This document shows positions 21,800 to 33,935 of a DNA stretch of 51,454 nucleotides, one piece after another. The position numbers and the translations under genes were made by a program. The DNA is from Acanthamoeba lenticulata (taxonomy: Eukaryota > Discosea > Longamoebia > Acanthamoebidae): NCBI GenBank assembly GCA_002179805.1, contig NAVB01002886.1, positions 1 to 51,454 on the forward strand, given 5' to 3'. Each line of letters starts with the position of its first letter. Positions within the stretch are counted from its first letter, which is position 1. The notes under the pieces were generated by a model. That model made no database searches. It was not told the origin of the DNA and was given only the letters and a program-made list of their open reading frames with translations.

Positions 21800-24243
21800 C
21801 TACATGTCCTCGACACCGCGAGCCTCGACTTGGGTACTCGCGGTCTCCGGTGGTGAAGCTTCCTGCTGCGGCTTGTTGAGTTCTGAAGCGATTCGCTTGG
21901 CCATGATCGCCTTGGAAAAGAACTGGCCACACGAGAGAGCGTCAGCTGAGTTGCGGCCAGCTGGACGGGCGTCCGTACCTTGTTGGCCCGATTGCTGTTG
22001 TAGAAGAGGATGGCGCTCTCCAGGTCCATCTCCCCTGCACGCCGATCGAGTGAGCGCGCTGAGAAGAGGTTGTTGGACTCGTGTCGTGTACCTCGAAGGA
22101 ACTGCTCGGCTTTGCTGCCCCGCACAGCGGCTGCCCGCAGGGCTGCCATGAGCTTCGGCGCGTTCTTCTCGTAGCTGAACAGCTCCACCAAGAGCTCCCG
22201 CCCTCGCTGCCCAAGGTAACGCGTTTCAGCACAACGGGCGCTGCACCGCAAAGTGCCCCCAAATGTGGACGGACCGCTTGCGCATGATTCCATGCATCCT
22301 GGTCAGTGTAGAGCCGCACGGCGTGGCCACAAATCTCATCGGGCGTGAGGCCGACGGCGCCACCCCAATGATCGCCCGTCTCGGCGCTTTGCATGCCCTC
22401 GGAGCCTGCATACAGGCCGTAGTCAAGTCAGGGTCCTGCCGCAGACGAGCTCCCATCAGCAGGTCATGCTCAAGTACCGATCGGGGTGGTCACGCAGGGC
22501 AGACCGAATCTGATCAGCGCAATTCGTGTGTGTAAAAGGGAGAAAAATCTGAGCTGGAAGAGGAGAAAGAGAAGAGCGGGATAAGGCCGTACCGCCATCC
22601 ATCGGCGATCTTGCCTTTAATGCCTGCGCCAAAGCGCAAGGGCGCCAGATTGACCCGGTACCGCTGCAAGGTGGAGTGCAATCGCTGCGGCGGGAGGACG
22701 CCTGCGCAACTCATCAGCGTTATAACAACTCATCAGAAGAACACCCAATGCCATGCCGAGAGAGGATTCTTGCCTTTGATCTCAAAGCCCTTCTCAGGCG
22801 AGGAGAGAAGCACAGAGGCCTTGTCTGGGTAGGCTCCGTAAACCTGCAACAAGAACAAGACACAATCATCGTCACATCGTCATCATCAACAGTCTGCTGG
22901 AATAAGGGCTCGCGCACATGTAATCTGGCATCGGGCAGGCGGGCTCGGATGAGCGGCCTGCATTATGTGATGAGGCGATTGAACGTCAAACTCTTCATGA
23001 ATAAAGACATGAAGGAAGGCAAAATGAACCAGATGTGATGGTAAGTCCAGTGGAACGAGTCCCAGTTGGGCGGATGGCGGAAGTTGCCCAGCATGAAGAA
23101 GTCGGTCCGCCGCTGCCAGGTCGGCAGTTGCGCCAGGGTGGGCGGTTCCTCGTAGTAGAACGGAGCCAGGTGGAGCTGTCGTCAACTCCAGTGTGTGAGT
23201 CACGCGGATCCGAGGCCCCAAGCCGGGCGGCTGGCCGTACCGAGTGCTCAGGTATCCCGTAGCGGCGGACGAGCAGCTCTTTCTCCCACGAGGACACCAC
23301 CAGCGTCAGGTCGGAGCGGCGAATAGCAGAGATCTCGCGCAGCATGTCCGTGCTACTCGGTGGGATGTCGATGTTCATGATTTCCTTCACCGTCATGCCT
23401 GTTGACACCCAAAGCGCGCTCCATCAGCGCTCCTGCACTCGCGTGGCCAAGCAAGCAGATGGGGGGAAGGGGCTGACCCTGCTCCAGCGCCTTCATCCGC
23501 TCCCGACGGACGAAGTGCAGGTCTTGCGTGTCGATGACGCAGATGGCGGATGGGCACACCTGGCGCACACGCCACCCGAATTGCTCTTCCTGCACATTCG
23601 AGGCGTGTCAAAAGACAAGAGGCAATGGAGGCAAAGCAAAGGCGCAGCACACCATGAGGAAACGGTCAAAGATGACAAAGTCTGGCTTCAATTCGGCCAC
23701 AACGTCGTTGAAGCTGTCGTGATTCACCCTTACTTGCTGCGTGTGAACTCCTGCCATGTTTGTACACAAAGTCAGCAGGAACGATGATGGGGGCAGTTTG
23801 CTGACAAGGAAGACCTTCTTGTTTGAGCTTCTCGGTGAATGCGGTGAGCTTGGCAGGCGAGCACACGTGCACTTGCCAATCGTGCTCTCTCATCACTTGA
23901 ATGAGCTGCCACGACCGCACGCCTGCCGCAGAGCTGTCTTTCTGGATCCTCCATGGTGGTGAGGCCGAGCAGAAGTGGGATGCAGCTATTGTGGGGCGGA
24001 GGTGGAGGTGCGCACCTCCGGCCACACAGACCCAATGAGAAGAACACGACGGGGGCTGGCCTCGGCAGCCGCTTGGCCCGAGCTCGTGGTCAAGGTGGCT
24101 GGCACCGACACGAGACCAGACCTGAAGTGAGGAACTGCGGCGTCGCTTACAGGAGGGGTACAAGTACCTCTAGCATACGCCACCGGAGTCAACAGCAGCC
24201 GCACGCCACTCGCTTCACAGCGGCGCAGTCCGGAGAGATACAT
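21800..24243 (-). CDS. Glycosyltransferase, GT4/GT1-like
   Basis: Fifteen exons downward: 24243..24168, 24098..24016, 23941..23815, 23750..23653, 23589..23478, 23398..23241, 23175..23030, 22957..22918, 22843..22745, 22684..22593, 22509..22478, 22405..22275, 22206..22092, 22034..21979, 21922..21800; 495 aa. The N-terminal Rossmann part has RVLLIGSVWPE, SSAAGVRSWQLI and FVIFDRFLMEEQFGWR. The C-terminal part has FFMLGNFRHPPNWDSFHW, LHVYGAYPDKA, then RVNLAPLRFGAGIKGKIADG and FGLPCVTTPIGSEGM, which is the nucleotide-sugar binding region of GT-B glycosyltransferases. Donor and acceptor sugars cannot be told. The N-terminus may carry about 45 extra residues of uncertain function. Convergent with topB, 39 bp between stops. 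Confidence 0.87.
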
Positions 24244-24334
24244 CAAGCCGACTAGATCTTGCGCCTTCTTCGTTTTGCTTTTTGGAGAATTTTTATTATT
24301 TTATATTAATTTATTTTATTTTTTGCTTTTAAAA

Positions 24335-26033
24335 TCATGTGTGCAGGTCGAGGTCCTTGCACCAGCCTTGGTCAAAGTCGACGCAGTTGATAAAGGAGCA
24401 GAAGCCGCACCACTCGCGCAACGGCACGTCTTCAAAGAGCGCGTACACGCCCAGACCGAGCGCCACCACGAGCACGAGCAGCGAGAGGGACGCCACAAAG
24501 AGGCGGCAGGGTCCGGCTCGCGCGCCCTCCTCGAGCGAGGGCACCACCACGATGCTCGCCACGAGGCCTGTAAGTAGCCCGCCCACATGTGCAAAGTTGT
24601 CCTGTTTTGTTGTTCGCGCTTTAAGTTTTGCAACGTACATGGATGATCATCACGACGTGGTCACGAAGTGTGGAGGACGTACCACGTTGGGGAGGAGGCC
24701 GATGAAGAGCGAGATGGCGACCGTGATGCACAGCATGAAGAGGTTGCGGCATGGACTGAGCACGAGGCTCCAATTGCGGATAATCACCACAAACAGCATG
24801 CCTACCATTCCAAACAGCGCGCCTGCTCCCGGGAAGGGATCGATAAGGGATCACACCCACGCGAGGGTAGCTTGCGAGAAGGCTGGCGGGGAAGTACCAG
24901 AGGCGCCCACAGAAATGAGCTGCGGGAGGAAGAGGCTGGAGGCGAGATTGCCGCCGAAGCCCGCCACCAAGTAGACGAACCCCACTCGCAGGCAGCCCAT
25001 TTGGCGCTCAATCATCAAACACTGCAGCTGGAAGACTGTCGTCCACGAGTCATCGTTCGGTTCGTGAGGGCACGCTTCGACTGTGGGTTGGGACAACACG
25101 TACGGAGGTTGAAGACGAGATGAAGAAGACCGGCATGCAGGAAGATAGGGGAGAAGAATCGCCAGACTTCGTAGTCCTTCACGATCCGAGGCACGTCCTT
25201 GGCGCCCAGCTCGATCAGCGTTTCCGCTGTTGGGCCAACACACGCGAGGTCAGCAGGGCTCTAAGTGAAAGGGAAGAAGAAGAAGAAGAAGGATCTGAAC
25301 CAGAAGGCCCAAAGAAAGGGTTGACTGACAAGGATTCAAAGCCGCCGTTCTTCCAGATCTCGACGCCCATCATCACGCACTGTGCCAGGGTGGCTGATCC
25401 CAGCCGCGAGCGCTCGCTTTAGCGCACTTGAAGAGTTGCGGACCGAAGCAGAGGTGCACATACCCAAAATGAGAAAGAAGGGAAAGCGCTTGCGGCGGAT
25501 GGTCCGCTGCTGGCTGATGGCTCGTTCGTTCCGTAGCCGTGTTTGCCGTGCCCGCTCGTTGCCTTCTCCAGCAGCGTCTGCACTTATCGCCATGCTAATG
25601 ATGAGCATCAACCCAACCGGTCAGCCAAGCTGAAGAAAAGAGGTGTACATCGCGGAGCAAGTCGAGGCGGGGGCTGTTGTGGGTAGTGCTGGTAGCCGGC
25701 GGTGGCAGTCGTGGTGGTGGCATTCGTGCGGAAGAGGTCGTCAGGATTGCGGGCGTACGGCGTGGTTGAGACCACCCCGGGTGCCGCAGGTGCGGGCGGC
25801 ATGGCGGACGGCGCTGGGCTGATTGAAGAAGTGACTGCGGGCTGGAGATGAGGGAGGACGGACGGGGGGCGCGGGTAGTCGGTGTTCTCGGCAGTGTAGA
25901 ATGGAACGGGCCCTGCGGGCGGATAGCTACCGGGACCACCTGCATGGTGGGCGGGTGCGTGCTGGGGGTAGGGTTGATGCAGGGGCCGCTGCTCTTCGGC
26001 ATCACCAAGCCATCTGTGGTTGTAGTGGCTCAT
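24335..26033 (-). CDS. Rhomboid intramembrane serine protease
   Basis: Exons downward: 26033..25649, 25577..25464, 25393..25301, 25226..25104, 25035..24898, 24822..24683, 24601..24335; 419 aa. The first 130 residues are cytosolic-type, rich in Pro, His, Ala and Tyr. The core has an Arg/Lys collar and first membrane segment (RFPFFLILATLAQCVMMG), WRFFSPIFLHAGLLHLVFN with the family HxxxxH..N pattern, SVGASGALFG with nucleophile S284, and DNFAHVGGL with H336. The Ser-His dyad cleaves transmembrane substrates within the bilayer. About seven hydrophobic segments are visible, and a Cys-rich C-terminal end (WCGFCSFINC) follows the last one. The dyad is intact, so this is an active rhomboid rather than an iRhom-type pseudoprotease. 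Which membrane it sits in is not evident; the lack of a presequence argues against mitochondria. Confidence 0.9.
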
Positions 26034-26296
26034 TGTTCTTCAAAAAAGAGTCCAAAACCAAGCAGGCATCAATTGTCGGAAGGAATCGATGAGCGCCACA
26101 ACAAACACCAGCCTCACGTGTTTGCCGTGCTAGAAGCGACAACGAGCAGCTCGTGGCAAGAATGTTAAGAATTTCGTCCTGATGTTGATAACAGGTTGTT
26201 GGGTTGTTCGTAACTCCTCCATTTCAAGAGCGAAGTAAAGATGTGGTTACTCAGGAATCTCCTTTATTTGTCTGTACAGTGGGGGAAGACCCTTCT

Positions 26297-28192
26297 TCAT
26301 CTGTACTCTTCCTCAGCTACTGGCGCACTGCCTGACTCGTGTGGCATCGTGGACGGGCGAGTGGGCACGCCTGAAGATGAGATATTCACGTCGAGCTCCA
26401 CCTTGGGGTTGGTCAATATGTACGCCATGCAGCACGGCTTCAAGTGAATCTGGCACAAGGAGCAGCAGCACCACTTTTAGCCATACGCCGAGCGCGATAA
26501 CAGGATCATGACGAGGCCAAAGAGAAGGAGTTACCTCACAGGGACCCCGCTGGATGAATGGCTCGCCGTCATAGTTGATGGCAATATCGGTGAAGACGTT
26601 GATCTTGATGCTCGACCCCTGGGCCAAGTGATAGCCCTTACGCATGTGTGTCCGCACCTTAAACTCGTGTCGCACACCTCCAAGGCCGACAACCTCGGCG
26701 ATATGATCGTCGATGGCCGGCGTCGTCGCGACGCCAGGCCTCTTGGGCTTGCCCCAGATGTCGAGACCTGACGACGTGCCCCCAGACGTTAGCGCCAAAC
26801 AGATCTGCCTGCTGGCTCAGGGAGACTTACCAGCTTGGTAGTTCTTGAAGTTGAGGACGACCAGGGTCTTGAGGTCTTCGGGGGTGTCAAGCCGGCTGCC
26901 ATTCACGAAGATTTCGACCAGGTTGTTGAGCGATTGGTTGCCTCCGCGTAGCGTCGACGACAGGGCGCTGAAGCCATAACTGTGTTCACAGCAGCGGATG
27001 GCAATGGTGAGTACAGGGCTTGAGCCAAAGAGGAGAGGCGGGCTTGACGCGCATACCCAATCTGGTTGACCTTGCGCGCTTTGAAGAGCTTTTGGTGTCG
27101 TTTACGGAAGCGATCGAAGCGATAGGACACCCCCGCCTCGAACCCGGCGTTGAAGTAGTTGAACATGATTTGCGACGTGGCCTCCTGCTCCAGCGGCTCC
27201 AACGTCTCCGGATGCTTCGGTGTGATCTTCACCATCCAGCTGTGTGATATGCCGCGTGATGAGACGAGCGTGTTCTCTGGATGACCTCGTGAACATAAAG
27301 AGCAGCGAAAGAGGAGGAACGTACATGTCCAGCGGGGTGAGGCAGGCAGTGACGACAAACTTGTAGACCAACTTGAGGACCTTCTTGCGCGAGGGATAGA
27401 CGGAACCGCCCCAGCCAAACTGCCTCGCCAGGTCGTTGCCTGTGCCCAGCGGGATAGTACCAACCTGAAGTGACAAGCCAGCTCTTATCAGAACATGCGC
27501 AGGTCATGCACTCGAAGAAGGAAGACGTGGTGGAAAACGCACAGGCGGTAGCGGGCAGATGCCGGCCTCAGTCATGGCCTGTATGACGCTGTGATAGGTG
27601 CCGTCACCGCCGCCCACAAGCACACGAAGATTGGGCGCGTCTCTGAATTGCTCCAGTCTGTTGACAAAAGCAAAGTCAGCTCAAGCCTACCTCAAGGCTA
27701 AGGGGTTCATGGCCTGTACCCAGGCTTGACGCCCTGTGCGAGGATGTCAAAGACGTGGTCCTCGCCCAGAATAGCGGCGAGGTGGGGCATCACTCGTTCG
27801 CCCAGCTGTGCTCCACTGTGCGGGTTGACAAAGGCGATGACGGTCAGCTGGCGCTGCAGAAGCAGACCCTTCAACTTGTCGGTTTTGAGCTCGATCTTGG
27901 CAGACTTGCGCTCCTTCTTCGCTTCCTTCTTGGCCTTCTTGCCCTTGGGCTTGGGTTGATGCTTGCCGCTATGCCTCAAGGGCAACGCGCTGTGTCCGCT
28001 TTGAAGCGAGTGATGGGGGTGGTGCACGGCGCAGGCGCTGTCGCTACGGTGAAGAGTGGCAGCGGCAGAACCATCGTCGGTAATGGGTATGTCCTTTTCT
28101 TTGCCCTTGCTCTCATAGAGAAGCTCGTTTGGCTGTGTAAGGTATGTTGTGCCGTCATCTATTACTTGATCTGCTGCAAAACTTGACTGCAT
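26297..28192 (-). CDS. Diacylglycerol kinase without C1 domains
   Basis: Exons downward: 28192..27720, 27657..27543, 27464..27325, 27239..27057, 26979..26831, 26767..26535, 26449..26297; 481 aa. The N-terminus is Ser/His-rich, then a basic segment (KPKGKKAKKEAKKERKSAK). The catalytic domain begins at TVIAFVNPHSGAQLG and contains the ATP-binding GGGDGT (173-178) and PLGTGNDLAR. The accessory domain has LDIWMVKIT, FNYFNAGFEAGVSYRF, NQIGYGFSAL, and DGEPFIQRG near the C-terminus. It phosphorylates diacylglycerol to phosphatidic acid, ending one lipid signal and starting another. No cysteine-rich C1 or EF-hand regulatory domain is visible, so membrane targeting may rely on the basic segment (inference). 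Same strand as rhomboid, 263 bp upstream of it. Confidence 0.92.
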
Positions 28193-28520
28193 GTTGTGGT
28201 TATGGTGGTGTTGAATCGATTGTGTTTCGTGGTTCTGGAAAGAGCCCTATCGATTCACCTCGACTTCTCTGATCAACAATCGCAGAGATGCGCGCATCTT
28301 CGCACGCAAGAGGAGCAGTTCGCGGGGAAGCAGGGGAAATGCGGCGTGGTTTTGTGTTTCTTTGCACAATCTGTCGCGTGACAGCTTTTGGCAGAGGACG
28401 AGAATCCGATTGGCGCATGCTCGTGATGAAAGAATTTTATGCTTGCGCTCATGCTTCGCGAGACTGAGCTGACGTCGACAAGAAGGCACGAAAGCGAGCA
28501 GTAAACTTCGCCTCCTGAAG
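28193..28520. promoter_or_regulatory. Divergent intergenic region, no gene seen
   Basis: 328 bp lie between the start codons of the diacylglycerol kinase (-) and the secreted EEP protein (+). I see no ORF with family character and no RNA gene. A CRE-like TGACGTCG occurs at 28470..28477, 43 bp before the EEP start. Its function is not known. Confidence 0.35.
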
Positions 28521-31200
28521 ATGAAAGGGCCGGTGCTTGTCCTTGTGTTGATGTTTGTGCTCGTGGCGCTGGGTACCTCCCCGCTTTCATGCTTACGATG
28601 AGCGTGTGCTCACCAACCGCGGTTTAGGTGCTTCGCCCGGCGAGCAGCGTCTGCCCTCACTTCTCTCCAAAGATTTTGAAGAGTGGAATGCGTTACTTGT
28701 CGAAGCTCTCCAAGAAGACCTTTACACCACCGCAAACGTACATGTCCACGCGTTGTACCTGAGCAACAGTCATCTAAGCCTTTGAGCTTGGTCTTTGGTG
28801 CCCTTGTGCAGTTGGCGCTCCGACAAATCGCTGCGTTGGAAGACCAGCACCCTGGCCTGTTTGCCAAGCTTACTTGCGTGGGCTCTGAGGTATTACTCAG
28901 CGCGGCTCTCTGTGCCTTTTCGTGTTCGTCTGGTCACAATCATTGTGGCTGCATGCCTCATTGCTCGTTCGTTCCTACATCTGATCAGGTTGTACGGTCG
29001 GAGCGATTGCACGAGCCTCAACTCTCGTACTACGTCGCCGAGGCTGCAGACGGCGATGATCGGCAGTCGGCCCCGCGTCCTTTCCTCCCGACCAAGCTGG
29101 CGATCGATACGCAATTCTCTTCTTCGTGTGTTCCCCGCAACGTCATCGATCTGCCCGCGCGCTACGAGGCGCCCAAAGTCTCCTCCTCCCGACGCGTCGT
29201 GGCCGCTCCCGAGTGGGATGATGGTGTAGCGGAGGTACGCCCAGTTTCAGCCCGCTCGCGTGTGCTCGTGCGGCATGGCCGTCAGATTTCAAAACTGACG
29301 CGGATCCACTACCTTAGTATGCCAAGCAAAGCCTCGCCGAACGGCTGGGCTCCTCCGACTGGCGCGTCACCCACATGGAGGAAGAGGTTCGCTTGAGGGG
29401 CAGGGCTTGCCGTGCTCACAGCTGAAGGTAATGCTCACGGTCATGTGGTGTGTGTTATCCGTGCAGACGACGACGGTGAGCTTCAAGACGTCGGATTTCA
29501 TCGTCGGGCTGTGGCAGTTGCCCAGTGGCCGCTACCTTGTCGTTGTGTACAGCAACGCGGCTTCTGCACCCAAGAGTCTGTTCGAGCGCCACGTGCTGGT
29601 GAACCTGGCAGACTCCAATGGCAACAACGAGCACCAGGTTCGTAGAACTCCCCCTTTCGCACTTCTGACAATCAGAATCGGCTGATCCAGTTGGCACAGG
29701 TTACAGTTTCCCACTCGTCATCCTCCTTGTCTCTCCACCACGAGAGAACGTCGCCCGCTTACCAGATCTCTCGATTCTCGAGGTTGTCGCCTCCGAGGTC
29801 CGCTTCCTCACTTCTCTCCCTACCTCTGCAACGTAGCTGTCCTGGCATCATCACGCTGACGGACGGTCCACCACAACAGAAACGTTGCCAAGGCAAAGAG
29901 AGCAGCCGAGCCCAACTCCATCAAGTTGATGACCTACAACATATGGAACTACAATGCCGATTGGCAGGAGAGGAAGCAAATGCTGGCCCAGTTTGTACGG
30001 CCGCCGTTGTTGTTGTCCTCCCTGCGTGTCTCGCAGGCTCATCGTGCGATTTGGGGGCTGATGGTCGAGTAGATCAGCGCGCAGGAGCCGGACGTCGTTG
30101 GCGTGCAAGAGATCAGGAAGCGATATACCGGCGGACCGGACCAGTTGACGGAGCTTGTCGAGGAGCTGAGGCTGCTCAACCAGAGCTACTACTACATCTA
30201 CCAGCCGGCCATGTATTACGATAATGAGGTTCGCCCAAGCCCCCTCTTCGCTCAAGATCGCTGAAGTCGATGACATCTTACCGCGTTGCGCGGCAGGCCG
30301 AGGGTGTTGGCGTGCTTTCGCGTTGGCAGATCATGGATCACGAGTACATCAACCTCACCTTTGTGCCCGGTACATACGCGTGCCCTTCTTTCCTTCTTCT
30401 CTCGCGCGCCTCACGTGGCCTCGTGGCGCAGGGACGCCTGATGGAAACCGGCGCATCGTCCTGCGCACGCTGCTGCGAAACCCAACGACCAACAAGCCCT
30501 TCAACTTCTTCGTGTCGCACTTCACCTACGCCAAGGGAGAGGGCCAGATGAGCAATGCCTATGGTACGACCCTCGGGCTCCGGCTATGCACCGGCTGCAT
30601 GGCTCACGTCGTCGCGCACCAGAGTTGTTCAACTTCATGAAGCGCCAGCGCCCGGACGTTCCCCAGAGTGTGGTGGCTGATTTCAATATTTACGTGGGCC
30701 ACGTACGCACCGATCTTTGTCCCCACTTCTTGGTTGCTGCCTTCTCCGTGGTCTCACGCTCTCTGGATTAGGAGGAGCCCACGAACTTCCTCACGGGACA
30801 GATTTCCTACCGAGGCATCAGAGGCGACCTCACGGATGTGTGGGAGCATGCTCATGGTACGGGAGGCCAACATGTTGTCTTGTGGTTCGTGGCTTCTGCT
30901 GGCAACTCACCGCGTTGGTTGGGGCGTAGGTAATGATGATCCCGGCTACACGTTCAGCAACCTGCCCTGGTCGTCAGGCCTCATCAACAGGGCTGACCGC
31001 GTCCTGGTCCGTAACATGCTCCACCTATTGACCGAGCCCAACTCAACCATCACCACGTACGTACCCCTCCTGCTCTATCCTCTTTTGTTTGTTCTCATGC
31101 GTACTACTGTCTCTCCAGCGGACGTGTTAAACCGGGAGGCGACCCGGCCTCGGACCACCTGGCCGTGGTGTCGACCGTCTCGTACACAACGACAGCGTAG
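28521..31200 (+). CDS. Secreted endonuclease/exonuclease/phosphatase-fold protein
   Basis: Fifteen exons: 28521..28572, 28628..28737, 28770..28889, 28989..29234, 29318..29386, 29467..29637, 29700..29782, 29880..29994, 30073..30228, 30297..30369, 30432..30563, 30623..30702, 30772..30856, 30930..31056, 31119..31200; 566 aa. The first intron joins MKGPVLVLVLMFVLVALG to ASPGEQ, a clear signal peptide and cleavage site. Residues 20-285 form an unrecognised region including a beta-rich stretch (TTVSFKTSDFIVGLWQL). From about 298 the EEP fold appears: LMTYNIWNYN (N304), VVGVQEIR (metal-binding E335), FVSHFTYAKG, VADFNIYVG, and the terminal SDHLAVVS. Family members are DNases, sphingomyelinases or phosphoinositide phosphatases; the substrate cannot be decided here. 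The long N-terminal region is not usual for secreted DNase I-like proteins. Confidence 0.85.
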
Positions 31201-31379
31201 AAGGCCTGTCACGTGCGACCTTCGAAGGAGTCGGCGAGAGCTTCGCGGGAAGGAAGGCCGGGCTTTATCGGCGTTGGCGCGTTTTGCGCCACTTCGCGTC
31301 ATCTTCCTTGGCCGTCGACACAAATAAAAACGAGCCCCTTATTGCTGCGGTCTCAACGAAGGCGCAACACACAACAAAG

Positions 31380-33810
31380 ATGGACGACGTGGAACAGCTG
31401 AAGAGGGAAAACGAGGAGCTTAAGCGCCAACTGGCTGAGTATCAAAAGAGCGCACGGGTAAAGGGTGACATTTGGGGAATTGATCGATTTCAAACTTCCA
31501 TTAATCAAAACTTCGTCTGTGCCAGCCTCAAGATGCTGTACTCACCTCTGTCTCGCCGGGAGCTGACGTAGACGAAAAGGCTGCACTGACCATTGTCGTG
31601 CTGGGTACTCCCACCTGTGGGTTGCCAGTCGCCCGCTCCTGCTGACATGGCGCGCCTACAAAACAGGTGCTTCTGGTGACCTCGCCAAGAAGAAGACCTA
31701 CCCCGTGCTCTTTTCGCTGTTCTTGCGTGGTTTGCTGCCACAGAACACCACCATTTATGGCTACGCTCGAAGCAAGCTGGCCGACGCAGACTTCAAGCAG
31801 CAGATCTCGCGCCAGTGCGTCTCTCTCACGCCGCAGTTGTAGCAGTGGTCACTTTGGCTTATCGCGTCGTTGTTCGCAGCTTCAAGAAGGCGCCAGAGGA
31901 GAAGATCAATGCCTTCCTTGACCGCTGCTACTACTTCAGCGGCGCGTACGACTCTGCGCAGTCGTTCGCTGGGCTTGCTGCGGCCATGCACGAGAAGGAG
32001 AGCGCGCTGGCCAATGCTCAGGTTGATTCTTTTCTTCTGTTTTAATTCATTTTTGAGCGCGACCAAGTCGGTTGATCGTTTCTCACGCATCCCTGGTGGT
32101 GTGAATGGCACTCTAGCCTGCCAACAGGATCTTCTACATGGCCATTCCGCCGGCCATCTTCCTTGACGTGGCGAAGGCCATTCAGCCTGCCGCCCTGAGC
32201 AAGGTTTGGCCTCTTCCTCCATAATGGTGTTCGAACGCTTTATCATGTGCTCACATCACAATGTCTGGTTGTGTGCGTATGTTAGACCGGATGGAACCGC
32301 GTCATCGTGGAGAAGCCTTTCGGACACGACCTGGACTCGTCGCGGGCCCTCTCCAGCTCCATGTCGCGGCTCTTCACTGAGGACCAGCTCTACCGCATTG
32401 ACCACTACTTGGGTTGGTGCTTCTTCTATCCACGTGTTTCCTCCCGTTAAAGCGTTGGTGGCTCATCGTGGACAACGCACAGGGAAGGAAATGGTGCAAA
32501 ATTTGATGGTGCTTCGCTTTGCCAACAACGTCTTTGAGCCGATCTGGAACCGCAACTTCGTCTCCAATGTCATCATCACCTTCAAGGAGGACATCGGCAC
32601 GGAGGGACGTGGAGGCTACTTTGATGGCAACGGGATCCTCCGCGACGTGATGCAGAACCACCTCATCCAGATCCTCGCTCTGGTGGGCATGGAGGCCCCG
32701 ATCAGCCTCAACGCCGAGGATGTGCGGGATGAGAAGGTCAAGCTGCTGCGCACCATTTCCCCGCTTACCCTCAAGGACGTTGTCATCGGCCAGTTCACCG
32801 CCAGCGCCGACAAGAGCAAGCCGGGTTACAAGGCACTTGATGCCACCCGCTTCAATCGAGCTCGCGAGTCGATGACTGATTGTGATGTGTATTGGTACGC
32901 AGGACGACGAGGGCGTGCCAAAGGACTCGGTGACGCCCACGTTCGCGGCGGCGGTATTGCACATCAACAACTCGCGCTGGGCCGGCACGCCCTTCATCCT
33001 CAAGTGCGGCAAAGGTGCGCACCTTTTGTGGCTTTCGTTGTTTACACTTTAGCCGAAACGCTCGACGATGATGTTGGCTGCTCGTGCCGTGCATTAATGC
33101 GTGTGTTCGCTGTGGCCCAGCCCTGAACGAGCGCAAGGCCGAGATTCGCATCCAATTCAAGTGCCCCTCGGCCGGACTGTTCCCCGTACGATCCAGCGAG
33201 AAAGCGTGCTGTGAGGTAGAGGGGCAGATGGGAGACCTCACGAATCTCTCTTACCTTCTTATCCCCTAGAACTGCACGGCGCCCAATGAGTTGGTGCTCC
33301 GCGTGCAGCCCAACGAGGCAGTATACATGAAGATGTTGACCAAGATGCCTGGCCTCACGACGGCCCTGGCCCAGAGCGAGCTGGACCTCTCCTACAAGTC
33401 CCGATTCGAAGACCTCGACTCGCCTGACGGTGCGCTTTCGATTCCCGCGCTTCGCTTCACGCGGTACTGACCGCAAACACAACAGCCTACGAGCGCTTGA
33501 TCCTCGATGTCGTGAAGGGCGACCACAACCTGTTCGTGCGCGACGATGAGCTCGAGGCCGCCTGGAAGATCTTCACCCCCATCCTCCACCAGCTCGAGAG
33601 GGAGCGGGTCCGTTGTGTTTGTTTTGTTGACGAGGGAGGCCTGGTGTCGGCTCACAGCAACTTGTCGTGCCAACTCTCCAACAGATCCAGCCGGAGCCGT
33701 ACGAGTTTGGCAGCAGAGGACCGGCCGCCGCGGACAAACTGGCTGCCGACCACGGCTACAGGCGCACCGATGGCTACACTTGGCCCGTCAACCGTAAGGC
33801 CCAGTTGTGA
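31380..33810 (+). CDS. G6PD: Glucose-6-phosphate 1-dehydrogenase
   Basis: Exons 31380..31464, 31572..31604, 31667..31814, 31880..32021, 32117..32203, 32286..32412, 32483..32832, 32903..33014, 33121..33185, 33270..33429, 33486..33607, 33685..33810; 518 aa, close to the usual 490-515. It oxidises glucose 6-phosphate to 6-phosphogluconolactone with NADP+, the entry step of the pentose phosphate pathway. Diagnostic parts are [13 protein letters not shown] (NADP-binding), [13 protein letters not shown], and RIDHYLGKEMVQN with the active-site DH. Near the C-terminus are TWPVN and the family YEFGSRGP. The first 25 residues are a short charged coiled-coil-like stretch ([17 protein letters not shown]) not usual for this enzyme. 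No organelle presequence is visible, so the cytosol is likely. Intron 7 has a GC donor. Confidence 0.96.
32833..32902 (+). other. GC-AG intron in G6PD
   Basis: The exon ends ..TACAAG and the intron starts GCACTTGA, ending ..TACGCAG. Splicing here joins KPGYK to DDEGVPKDS as expected for the enzyme; a GT donor that keeps this frame is not available. The donor context AAG/GCACT is the same as in the topB GC-AG intron. Confidence 0.75.
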
Positions 33811-33935
33811 GCGTGCGCGAGGACAGCCCTCCTTCGACTACCGTTGGGCTTCCAAGAAATTGCAACCACAAATAATCACTCGTAAATCGCATTTTTTCTT
33901 TCATCTTTTCCAATTTGTTGCGATCATCATTGGAG

